From NCBI GenBank assembly GCA_012064385.1, contig QRDG01000235.1:399755-463754 (forward strand): a stretch of DNA of 64,000 nucleotides, given 5' to 3'. Shown one piece after another: positions 43,037 through 54,235 of the stretch (within the stretch, counting starts at the first letter, position 1; every line of letters starts with the position of its first letter). Made by a program: the position numbers and the translations under genes. Below the pieces are notes generated by a model. It saw nothing but the letters and a program-made list of their open reading frames with translations. It made no database searches and had not been told where the DNA came from. This DNA comes from Puccinellia tenuiflora. Lineage: Eukaryota; Streptophyta; Magnoliopsida; Poales; Poaceae.

Positions 43037-45732
43037 GCTGGCACGTCGCATCCAATCGCGACGCCAGACACCCACGACACCATATCAACAACAACCTACA
43101 TGTAACAAAAAAGCAAACAAGTGATAATTCGAGGATCACCACTTGACTCCATACTCAAAAGAAACATAGTCTGCTGAGAACATTGTAACAAAAAGAAACA
43201 AGTGATAGTCAGCTGACCCCATTAGCAATGAAGCAGCTCCGTCCTTACCATCGTTATTTGTTTACAAGGAACAAACCCAAGGTTACCATCATTATTTGTT
43301 TACATGGATAATCCATTTGTATTGCCGTTTGACTATTCACATAGACTTAACTTGTTTTTCCTACCGTCAAATCCAGCCATCCAGGTGTTAGGATGAAATC
43401 TGCTCTTTTGATCAAGAACTTGTACTCTGGAATTGAAAAATTCACACATGGCTTCAGAGAATTTCTGTTCTTTCATAAGTAGGAGTGAATTAATCCATAG
43501 AGCATCTGAATCATTACGATATGCTTACTTGGAATCATGAGGAGGGGAGGACACCAACCAGACGGCCTGCATCCCCAAAAGCTCAGTAGAACACCAAGAA
43601 AATTCGCAGGACAGAGACATTTTGTGGTAGCATGGCGACCTTCTTGTCCTTCACCTGGCCGGCCATGTGATATAGCGCCGACAAGCTGGTAGTTCGCCCA
43701 CCTTTTGTAGAATTAATAAAACAATAATTTCAATTTCAGTGTAAGGGCAGACTGTCAAAAACAACAGACTCTCAAATCTATAGGTACCATCCGAATTAGA
43801 ATCAATTCTCATAAGTTTTTCATATTCCCATAACCAACCACGAACCATGGTGAAGCAAGAACAAGTACGCAACCACAAGGTTGTGTTAAGCTTCTATGGA
43901 TCAATTATATGGTACATGAAGCACTACGAGTACTCTGCCCGTGAAGTTGACCAAGAACAAACAACTCTCTGAACCAAGAGCCCTAGAAAATTTAGGGGGA
44001 GGGAAGAGGAGGCGGGAGTAACCGGCGAGCAGGCCACCTTCGGGGCGAGTTGGATGGGGAGGAACGTAGGAGATGGTTTTGTTGCTCTCACCACCGAGCT
44101 CACGCCGCTGCATCTCTAGGCTCCAGGTCGCCGCCGAACGCTCGCCATTGTAATTCTTCCGGGTAGCCTCCGAGCTCGTGTCAACAGAGGGTATGGTGAG
44201 GAAAGTACGCCGCTGCCGCATCTGGATGGGTGTGCCGTCGCCGTCACCTCCGGGTGGATGCGCCGCCACCGTCGCCCCCGAATCGCGCAAGAGATAGGTC
44301 GGAGGCGAGAGAGTTCTGTGTTTTCGACAACGATTCGGGAAAATTTCCACGGGTGGGGAGACGATGTTTTTTTCCCGGGTGGAATGGCAGGGTTTGCAAC
44401 GGGATAGAAAGGGATTATATCCCGGCCGGTTGTAACCGAACGCACTTAAACGAGCGGGCGGGGAAAAATACTCGTCCCGGCCAATCCACGGGGTTTGGAT
44501 CGAGATCCCCGCGGGGTTGGGTGTAACCGAACGAAGCCTTAGGGTTAGGGTTTCCCTTGGGCCAGCCTCATGGGCCTTTAGGGAGGGGTGCGGCCAGCCC
44601 ATGTGGGTTGCTGCACCTCCCCTTAGCCCAAGTTGCCCTTCCAGGTTCGTGTCCCCCAAGTTGGGGCACTCCGGAACCTTCCGGAACCTTTTAGAATCTT
44701 CCGGTACTCTGTCGGAATTTTCCCGAACTTTTCCGGAACTCTGGAAACCACTTTCCTTATATGAAACTTTACCTCCGGACTCTTCCGGAGCTCCTCGTGA
44801 TGTCTAGGATCTCATCCGAGACACTGAATCAACATTTGATTACACCATTTACTTATCTCACTAAAACCCTAGCTACATCGAAGCCTTAAGTGTGTGACCC
44901 TACGGGTTCGAGAACATGCAGACATGATCAGATCAATAATCAATAGCGGGACCGGGATGCCCATATTGACTCCTACATATTCAACGAAGTTCTTTATCGA
45001 TTGAACCATGATGCCGGAGATTCTTAATCTCGTATACGATTCCCTTTGTCTCATGATATTTAATTTGCCCGAGATTTGATCGTCGATATCTCCATATCTA
45101 GTTTAATCTCGTTACCTGGCAAATTCTCTTTACTCGTCCATAATATAGGATCTCCGTGATTAACACTTAATCACATGGTTGCAACCTTTCTGATGCTATT
45201 ATACCGAGAGGGCCCAGAGATATCTTTTCCGTCACAAGGAAGGACAAATCTCACTCTTGATTCATGTCACCCAACAAATACCATCGGAGATACCTGAAAG
45301 CCACCTTTATGATCACCCAGTTACGAAGTGATGTTTGATGTCCACAAAGTATTCCTCCAGTAAACGGGAGTGACATAATCTCATGGTCTAAGGAAACTAT
45401 ACTTGGCATACTAAAAGCGTTGGCAATGAAACTGTGTGACACGATCAATTGCAACTCTTTATTATTTGGGTCTTGTCCATCACATCATTACTCCTAATGA
45501 TATGACTCCATTATAAAGTGACTATAACAAGTCCATGGTTAGGAAACTCTAACCATCTCTTGACTAACGAACTAGTCCGGTAGAGGCTTACTAGGGACAC
45601 CTGTTGTTTATATTCCACACATGTATTATGTTTCCGGTTAATACAATTATAGCATGGATAATAAACTATTATCATAAACATGAATATGCCAATAAACCAT
45701 TTTATTATTGCCTCTAGGACATATTCCCAGCA

Positions 45733-48544
45733 GTCACCCACTTGCACTAGAGTCAATAATCTAGTTTACATTTTCTCGATCCAAACACTCATGGTGCCTA
45801 ACACTCATGGAGTCTCAGTGCTGATCATGTTTGCTCGTGGAAGAGGTTCTGTCCGTGTTCTGTACTATACAGTTCTTTATGTTCTTTGCAAAAAAGTTAA
45901 CGTCACCTAATTTGACATTACTTTATCATCTCATGATAAACCTATTATCATCACATGATAATTCTCATCATCACATGATGAATATAATATATTTGGTTAG
46001 AGAGTGAGATTTTCGTTTCCCTTTTATGCCTACATGACGTATGATCAGTCAAGAGGACTTTCACATAGCATGTGCACCCGGAACTCACTCAGTCTTGAAA
46101 TAAAATTTCTCAAACCACAATATTATATCTTTTAATCCTTGAATTAATCATATACTCCTATATGTTGTAGACTCACAAATCGACAGTGTTATACTTTTCA
46201 CTTCGATATTTCCGAATCTAGTTTGGTTTTATGACTTCAACCAAGTCTACCAATCTCTAGATTCTATTATCTCAACTCCATGAAAAAATGACTCCTCATT
46301 TAACATGTTCTTCTAACCAAGAACTTGGGTCACATATCGTCATATACAAACACATGGTTCTTATATGTTTTAGTCCTATGAACAATTCATAGCAAACACT
46401 AACATATCCTCCAACCATCATTTTGTACTGAGTTATCAACTCAATGTTTTACCTATTTCTCACAAGCAGATGAACCTTTCTTCTCTTGTTTTATTTTGAA
46501 CTCCTTCAAAATCTTACTTAGGTTAAACATCCTGACATAATGCTTTATCAAACATATCTATCCACCATAGATACATCCATCTCCATGGATATTTGACTAA
46601 CTTCATAAGTTATACTTTGGTTCCTGACTTATTTACAACATTTATGAAATCTCCATTTCACACAAACAAGATGTTGTAAACTCCCACTCAAATATACACC
46701 ATACACATATTAAATTGTGAAGCCACTGGCTCCCACTCAGAAATATGTTATCCTTATATTTGACCATGATTAACTAGCTCCCACTCAAACATATGTCACC
46801 ACATATTTTGATCATGGAAAATAGTTTCTGCTCTAACTTAATATATGTCACCACATATCTTAATTAGATCCCACTCAGTTTCTTATGCACTTTCTCGATA
46901 TTTTAGACACCTCCAAAATTCTTAATTAACTTTTAAAATTCGAGAACTCATATACGATACGCCAGTACTTTGCTAGCTTTAAGTTTTATTTATTCTCTAC
47001 AAAACCCCTTTTGAGGAATAAATATGTGAAACATCCTTTTCACAAAATCAAGCAATAATTACTTTATGATTTAAACTTAACATAGGATGACTCTTAGTCA
47101 CTTTCGTATTTAAGGCTTCTATTTCTTCTTTGTAGTTTTGTAGGTATGTCTTGTTTCTCAAACATGACAAGTAAATCATGAATATTATTTTGTAACCTGA
47201 CAAAATTTAATATTCTTGAATCCTACTTTTCGTTAGACAAGCTAAACCGAAATTCAGTGATCACCATCATTAATTCCTTTATGTATCAAGTTTTAACCAA
47301 CAGAGCACTTTACATATGTGCCACTTGATACATAAATAAGCAAGGTTTTAGCTTTTCCATTTATTCCATCAATTCTTTTATCAGTGAAACCTTTTCACGA
47401 TAAACCACTAAAACACTTAGCACAACCAACAAATTGGTTTGCCCCTTTTAGTCTCATATTGTGGAATCACATTCATAGTCATACTTATGAATATACTACA
47501 ACATTATTCGCAATAGTCTCTAATTATCTCATAATTACCACGACTTCTCATAATTCATATGGAATCGTTTATGCGAATCATTAAATAGATCCTTATTTGT
47601 AAAACAGAGTGTTTATCAAATAAATCTAAATGCTATTATTAAACCCCCGAAATAAAACCCTTCTTTGAGACCACACAATATCAAATAGTGTGTGATTACA
47701 ATATCTTAGGACATATCAAATGCCTTTGAAATATTCTAAACATTGTAATTTGTGATAACACTTCTCACAAGTCCACATACTAACATATAACTCAAATATT
47801 TTGTCTCTTTTGATCAAATCATAAAGACTCAATTTTCTTGTTAACTTAATATCCTAAACTCCAGAATTTTATTTGATCTCATCAAATATCATAACTCAAA
47901 TAAATACACCTATTTAATCATTTCATTTATGATGGAGTTCACAGAATAATGACATCTAACATTTGCTGAAAATACAACCAACACTTGTGTTTATTTCCGG
48001 CAACTCCTGTCACTCTTCCAAAGGGTGGCATTTTAGTCATACTCCTTCAATAAGGCGCATTGATAAAACATCAAAATGTTTATTCAATCTTTAGCACGAC
48101 TAAAACTATTGTCATTATTAAGTTTTGGATATTTTAGTATGTCACATATTTTATAAATGTTTAACTAATTTATCATCTAGATTATAATAAGAATAATACA
48201 CTTATAATCGAAAACTTGTGATTTCCAAAAAGGATCACTCATGAAAACAGAACAACCATTGTCTTTAACATGAATAACCGTCTCACATAAGCAAGACACA
48301 CTAATTAAAATCACACTTAATTCGATTACAAAACTTATTCAAATCCTCTAATCCAAATGATAAATGTAGAAACAGATCGTTGCCAGCATCAACTCCTTGA
48401 TTGCCACTATTCTGCAACGTCTTCCCATATCCTTTATGCAAATCTCAAGCAGCAGGTTTTGTTTTCATAAAACAGAATGAGTATCAAATACTTATCAAAA
48501 CTTCCACAATTGCAATTTGGACTTAAACACTTATAACATGTATA
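45733..48544 (-). other. Internal region of the BARE-type element without recognisable pol
   Basis: AT-rich, with no frame above about 80 codons on either strand. Frequent CTCCCACTCA and CATATGTCACC words repeat loosely. I saw no protease, integrase, RT or RNase H motif. The purine tract for the 3' LTR (GTGCAAGTGGGTGAC on the minus strand) lies at its left edge, about 45733-45747. Confidence 0.5.
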
Positions 48545-49170
48545 TCAATATATACTTTCTGCATTGTCAACTTCTCTTGCTATGGGTTCCACTTTGACAT
48601 GACGCAGCCGAGACACAAATTTATATAAAGTGATCAAATCCCTTCCTATGACATAGTCTCCGGCATAATTCTTGAAGCTGGGGAGAAGCTAGCGTATCAC
48701 CCCATCTATCGCGAAACCGTCATTCATCTCGTGGTTCCAAACAAGCACTAGACGATGATGTATCTCATGCATTATCCTCAGGTGTTGTTCCAAGCAAGTG
48801 TTCTCTTCCATCTTGAGTGAAAGAAAACCGTTCAGACATTCGAACCTCACAATTCTAACTTGTGCTGAAAAACTATTTTCAGCTCATCAACAATCTCCAT
48901 TGCAATCAAGTTCTTGAATTGTCTACTTAGGTCAGAATTCATGAAGGTGCACATCATCCACTTGACTTTCAAGTAGGTGGTTCAAAACCACTCCATGTAC
49001 TCTTCATAGCTTGCAGAAATTTTTGGTTTTACTTCTAATGGTTCATCTAACACGTAGAGCTCAGCATTGGTGTGTAGGACTTCTCTCAGACGCAGGTACC
49101 ATTTAACAAAATTGACCCACCAAGACGCAGTTTTTTTTCCAGCAGCGAACAGACTACCGTAGTCGACCAT
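48545..49170 (-). pseudogene. Degenerate gag (UBN2-like) of the BARE-type element
   Basis: On the minus strand ATG at 49170 opens a frame containing FVKWYLRLREVLHTNAELYV, like the start of copia gag proteins that form the virus-like particle. Matching sequence continues in other frames: LSRQFKNL and MEIVDELK, then KMEENTCLEQHLRIMHEIHH and a RLRHVKVEPIAREV end. So gag is recognisable over some 200 codons but broken by stops and frameshifts. No CCHC knuckle was found. Confidence 0.65.
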
Positions 49171-50390
49171 GATCTACAAGGATTTTTGCAAAGACATCTT
49201 AGGACTTTTGTTTATGATAATTTTAGTTCATCTTAATCAAAATTATTAAATGAACTCCCACTAAACTCAACATCTCTCTGGTTGTTTAGTGACACACGAT
49301 CCAAATCCACTACACTACAACCGATCATCACGTGAGGTGGTGCAGCTTCAAAGGTGAACATCGACATGTTGATCATATCGTCCATATGACTCGTGTTTAA
49401 CCTTTCGGTTCTTGTGTTCCGAGGCCATGTCTGTACATGCTAGGCTCGTCAAGAAAACCGTAGTATTTCCGTATGTGTAAACTGGCTTACACCCGTTGTA
49501 TGTGAACGTAGAATCTATCACACCCGATCATCACGTGGTGCTTCGAAACGAAGATCTTTGGCAACGGTGCATACTAGGGGAGAACACATCTTGATATTAA
49601 CGTGAGAGATCACCTTATCATGCTACCGTCGCGATCAAATCTAAGCATAACAATAAGGTGCATAAAAGGATTAACATCACATGCAATTCATAATTGTGAT
49701 ATGATGTGACCTTTCTTCTTGTGCCTTTGATCTCCATCACCGGCATGATCTCCATCATTGTGGCGCCATCACCATGGTTGTCCACCAACTATTGCAACCA
49801 CAACTAATGCTACTCTTCGCAATAAAGTAAAGCAATTACATGGTGATTCAATGACACGCAGGTCACATAAAATAATAGACAACCATATGGCTCCTGCCGG
49901 TTGCCGTACTCATCGACATGCAAGTCGTGAAAGATTACAAACATGATTATTGCATACATTATCACAAATCACACATTGGCCATACCACATCACATGACCC
50001 CCTCTGCAAAAACAAGTTAGACGTCCTCTACTTTGTTTATGCAATTTTTACGTGGCTTGGGTCAACGAGATAGAACCGTTCTAATCTACGAAAAACCACA
50101 ACGGTGATATAGTAGTTGCTTATTTACTCATCCTTTTGAAAGGCCTTCCATTGAAAATTGCATCTTTACTAGAGCAAGAGAAATAGACACCTGCCAGCCA
50201 CTTATGCAATACAAGTTGCATGTCTGTCGTGGAACCGGTCTCTCGTGCGTGGACGAGTAAGGTTGGTCCGGGCCGCTTCAATCTCACAATACCACAAAGA
50301 CGCAAAGTGCATGCGAGAAGGTAGCAACATAAAATATCAACGCCCACAACACTTGTGTTCTAATCGCACCAACATCTACGAATAGATCTA
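49171..50390 (-). other. Untranslated leader of the BARE-type element
   Basis: Long leader between primer site and gag, typical of BARE/Angela elements. It contains short repeated words (GATCATCACGTGA at 49325 and GATCATCACGTGG at 49526). No gene. Confidence 0.55.
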
Positions 50391-50403
50391 GGCTCTGATA
50401 CCA
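50391..50403 (-). promoter_or_regulatory. Primer-binding site, tRNA-Met type (BARE-type element)
   Basis: TGGTATCAGAGCC on the minus strand, one base after the 5' LTR end. Confidence 0.9.
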
Positions 50404-50404
50404 C

Positions 50405-53186
50405 TGAAGGGGTCGTTGCATAGAAAACAAAAATTTTCCTACGAAACAAGCGGAAGAAACCCCAAGGATCTAGATCTATTAGACGAAGGTAGCGAAGGTG
50501 AGATCCAATCTCTTACCCTTGAAGATCGAACAAACGCGTTTTGTCGGTGCAGGGGTTGGCTGGTCGATCCCCGCAACTAGACTCATCTAGTCGCGAGGAG
50601 ATGTATTTCCTCGAAGATCCAATCCGATGAAGTGCCACAACGGGCAGCACCTCCGCAGTATCCACACTTACGGCTCTATGTAGACATCCTCTCCTTGATC
50701 CCGCAAGCGAGGAGGATGTGGCTAGATGGATCTCGGCACCACGACGGTTGTGGTAGCGTTGATGGTGGAGAAATTTCTGCAGGGCTTCGCCAAGCGGCTG
50801 CAGGAGAGAGGAGGGAGAGGAGAGGGAGGCCGGTGGCTAGGGTATGTTAGGGTGCGCCCCAGCCCTCCCCTCCTCCTTATATAGGCGTGGGGGGCTGGTT
50901 TGCCCCTCCCCCAAGTCCTTGGGGCCGCCAAAGGGGGGAAACTTGCCCCCCAAGGCTCCCTTTCCCTTTAGGGTTAGGGTTTCCCTTGGGCCAGCCTCAT
51001 GGGCCTTTAGGGAGGGGTGCGGCCAGCCCATGTGGGTTGCTGAACCTCCCCTTAGCCCAAGTTGCCCTTCCAGGTTCGTGGCCCCCAAGGTGGGGCACTC
51101 CGGAACATTCCGAAACCTTCTAGAATCTTCCGGTACTCGAGAAATTAGCACAAAACTACCTGTTTTGCAGCAAAATTTACGAAATGATACAACTTCTGGT
51201 TTCAATAGCATTTTCATACAACATTTGGAACGAGTTTTCTCAGAAAACCCAAAACTCTCTTTAACGCGATTTTGACAGCGAACCTGACATGACGGGCCCA
51301 CATGTCAGGTGACGTGGCAACTTAACCACCGGACGGAGAAGACGGCCGTTAACGGCGGAGTTATTAGCACAAAACTACCTGTTTTGCAGCAAAATTTACG
51401 AAATGATACAACTTCTGGTTTCAATAGCATTTTCATACAACATTTGGAACGAATTTTCTCAGAAAACCCAAAACTCTCTTTAACGCGATTTTGACAGCGA
51501 ATCTGACATGACGGGCCCACATGTCAGGTGACGTGGTAACTTAACCACCGGACGGAGAAGACGGCCGTTAACGGCGCGTCTGGGCCCACCTTTCTGGGAC
51601 CCACCTGTCAGGACCGTGTCTTAACGGTGTCTTAACGGAACTGAGAGAACGGCCTTGTCCACCCCCGTTAAGACACGGTCCTGACAGGTGGGTCCCAGAA
51701 AGGTGGGCCCAGACGCGCCGTTAACGGCCGTCTTCTCCGTCCGGTGGTTAAGTTGCCACGTCACCTGACATGTGGGCCCGTCATGTCAGATTCGCTGTCA
51801 AAATCGCGTTAAAGAGAGTTTTGGGTTTTCTGAGAAAACTCGTTCCAAATGTTGTATGAAAATGCTATTGAAACCAGAAGTTGTATCATTTCGTAATTTT
51901 TGCTGCAAAACAGGTAGTTTTGTGCTAATAACTCCGCCGTTAACGGCCGTCTTCTCCGTTCGGTGGTTAAGTTGCCACGTCACCTGACATGTGGGCCCGT
52001 CCTGTCAGGTTCGCTGTCAAAATCGCGTTAAAGAGAGTTTTGGGTTTTCTGAGAAAACTCGTTCCAAATGTTGTATGAAAATGTTATTGAAACCAGAAGT
52101 TGTATCATTTCGTAAATTTTGCTGCAAAACAGGTAGTTTTGTGCTAATAACTCTCCGGTACTCTGCCGGAATTTTCCCGAACTTTTCCGGAACCCTGGAA
52201 ACCAATTTCCTTATATGAAAATTTACCTCCGGACTCTTCCGGAGCTCCTCGTGATGTCTAGGATCTCATCCGAGACACCGAATCAACATTTGATTACACC
52301 ATTTACTTATCTCACTAAAACCCTAGCTACATCGAAGCTTTAAGTGTGTGATCCTACGGGTTCGAGAACATGCAGACATGATCAGATCAATAATCAATAG
52401 CGGGACCGGGATGCCCATATTGACTCCTACATATTCAACGAAGTTCTTTATCGATTGAACCATGATGCCGGAGATTCTTAATCTCGTATACGATTCCCTT
52501 TGTCTCATGATATTTAATTTGCCCGAGATTTGATCGTCGATATCTCCATATCTAGTTTAATCTCGTTACCTGGCAAATTCTCTTTACTCGTCCATAATAT
52601 AGGATCTCCGTGATTAACACTTAATCACATGGTTGCAACCTTTCTGATGCTATATTACCGAGAGGGCCCAGAGATATCTTTTCCGTCACAAGGGAGGACA
52701 AATCCCACTCTTGATTCATGTCACCCAACAAATACCATCGGAGATACCTGAAAGCCACCTTTATGATCACCCAGTTACGAAGTGACGTTTGATGTCCACA
52801 AAGTATTCCTCCAGTAAACGGGAGTGACATAATCTCATGGTCTAAGGAAACTATACTTGGCATACTAAAAGCGTTGGCAATAAAACTGTGTGACACGATC
52901 AATTGCAACTCTTTATTATTTGGGTCTTGTCCATCACATCATTACTCCTAATGATATGACTCCGTTATCAAGTGACTATAACAAGTCCATGGTTAGGAAA
53001 CTCTAACCATCTCTTGACTAACGAACTAGTTCGGTAGAGGCTTACTAGGGACACCTGTTGTTTATATTCCACACATGTATTATGTTTCCGGTTAATACAA
53101 TTATAGCATGGATAATAAACTATTATCATAAACATGAATATGCCAATAAACCATTTTATTATTGCCTCTAGGGCATATTCCCAACA
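50405..53186 (-). repeat. 5' LTR of the BARE-type element (split by a foldback)
   Basis: Matches the 3' LTR piece by piece. TATA box at 50885-50875 on the minus strand. The foldback element at 51139-52153 lies in U3, upstream of the TATA box. The foldback target is intact in the other LTR (CTTCCGGTACTCTGTCGG near 44699). Confidence 0.9.
51139..52153. mobile_element. Mutator-like foldback element with 489-bp arms
   Basis: A 10-bp duplication TCCGGTACTC flanks it (51129-51138 and 52154-52163). The left arm 51139-51627 and right arm 51665-52153 are inverted copies, 489 bp each, around a 37-base loop. Each arm holds two tandem copies of a 219-bp unit beginning ATTAGCACAAAACTACCTG (51144 and 51363 on the left). 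All open frames inside are inverted copies of one another and are not genes. Duplication length and long inverted repeats fit a MULE-derived MITE. Confidence 0.85.
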
Positions 53187-53191
53187 GGAAG

Positions 53192-53927
53192 AGGTTTCCT
53201 CCGCCTGACGTCAACCACCGCAGACGGGAGGAGGAGATGGCACCGCTGACCTGCTCGTCGGAAAACCAACAAAAGGGAAGAGGTCAAGAGGGGGGAATTG
53301 GTGGCGGGAGTTTCAGCGGTGATCGGATGGGGGTTAAATAGCGGAGCAAAAATGGTGGGCGGTGACCAAATTTCTCCCGCTGTATTTTTCATGTGCGTGC
53401 ACAAGCGCGCTCCATCTCCAAGGTCGCACGAGTTGGTATGAGCTCGGCACCGCGATCCCCTTTTTGCATGCGGAGAGGGTGGCTCGGGGTATACGGTCGA
53501 TTCAGTCGTTTCTTCAGGGCCTGGCTGAGGGGTGGTTTAAGTTTCGTGCGGACCAAGAATGTTGAGCGGGCCAGGCAACCGAACATTCCATTTTTGCATC
53601 CGAGAGTCTGTTCTATTAGAGAACACGACACTTTATTGATCAAATAACATCAGAGTCTTTCGGATACAATCCGGAACAAAATCAGAAATAAAACCTACAC
53701 TACACTAGTTACATCACAGGTCCTAGCCAGGATATGTGTCGTTTTAGTAAGATAACATCTAAAATGACGAATAGTAGCAGAAGAGAAACTCACTACCAAC
53801 TGCTTGATGTTTGTCACCACTGAACCAACAGAAGATCGATCTGGACATGTAGACTTATTGGGTCACTGCGGGCGACCAAACACGTCCTTCTTGTTATGGC
53901 CTTTCACACTCTCAGTCTAAAGGAATC
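53192..53927. other. Upstream flank of the SANT-like unit, then spacer
   Basis: 53192-53400 continues the interrupted 5' region of the SANT-like transcription unit on the minus strand and has a TATA-like CTATTTAACC at 53342-53333. 53400-53927 contains no recognised gene. A CAACCGAACATTCC string at 53577 resembles Harbinger subterminal text but no terminus was found. Confidence 0.35.
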
Positions 53928-54235
53928 TAAGGGCGCGTTTGGTAGCATGCAGTTTTTTTGAGCCCAACGAGACTAGGCCGGCCAAGGCCAGGTCTGGGAA
54001 AACCAACCTCTTGGCAATGTTTTACATCCCATTTGGTAGGTCACAAGCCTTTTTTGGTGCATCACAGGGAAACATGAAACCCAATGTTTGGTTACCTGCT
54101 TTGCATGCTCTAGTGCAACTATGTGTGTGTTTGGTTAGCTGCGTAACAGCCGCTACGGTAGCCTCTTCTCTACTCGGTGAGGTTACCAGCCATAGCATAC
54201 ACATGACGACGATCATAGAAGCAGTGCTTAAACGC

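Larger units (their letters stand above)
40336..43086 (-). pseudogene. Probable TBL/PC-esterase-domain fragment inside Harbinger
   Basis: On the minus strand a frame runs from about 43086 across the solo-LTR insertion (resuming at 40581) to a TAG at 40338. Its end reads GKTAFFGVFKEVVHRTLAEV and VVALTTFSPAHFEGD. From memory TFSPAHFEG is a hallmark near the C-terminus of trichome-birefringence-like (TBL) wall-polysaccharide O-acetyltransferases. The N-terminal GDS motif and the usual following W-x-x-G-G-C are not present, so it is at most a fragment. A different identity is possible. Confidence 0.4.
39752..44538. mobile_element. PIF/Harbinger-type transposon with gene cargo
   Basis: TTA duplications lie at 39749-39751 and 44539-44541. 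The ends GGCCTTGTTCGGTT and AACCGAACGAAGCC are inverted repeats with two mismatches, of the Tourist/Harbinger type. About 2.3 kb remains after subtracting the solo LTR. No DDE transposase or ORF2 is recognisable. A host-like fragment (probable TBL) lies on the minus strand. Confidence 0.85.
39184..45732 (-). repeat. 3' LTR of the BARE-type element (split by Harbinger)
   Basis: Pieces 39184-39751 and 44542-45732 together match the 5' LTR. A TATA box (CCTATATAAGG on the minus strand) lies at 39665-39655. The split site is intact in the other LTR, where CCCTTTAGGGTTAGG is continuous near 50965. Confidence 0.9.
39184..53186 (-). mobile_element. BARE/Angela-type copia element, minus strand, with nested insertions
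   Basis: The target duplication GGAAG lies at 39179-39183 and 53187-53191. On the minus strand the element begins TGTTGGGAATATGCCC at 53186, and each LTR ends CGACCCCTTCA. A tRNA-Met primer site follows the 5' LTR, and AAGTGGGTGAC, the BARE-type purine tract, precedes the 3' LTR. With the nested elements and their duplications removed, the LTRs are about 1757 and 1759 bp. The internal region (45733-50404) holds a degenerate gag and no pol that I can see. Confidence 0.9.

Noticed and set aside
51305..52218. Several open frames of 61-75 codons with near-identical sequence
   Set aside because: They are the direct and inverted copies of one 219-bp repeat unit in the foldback, not genes.
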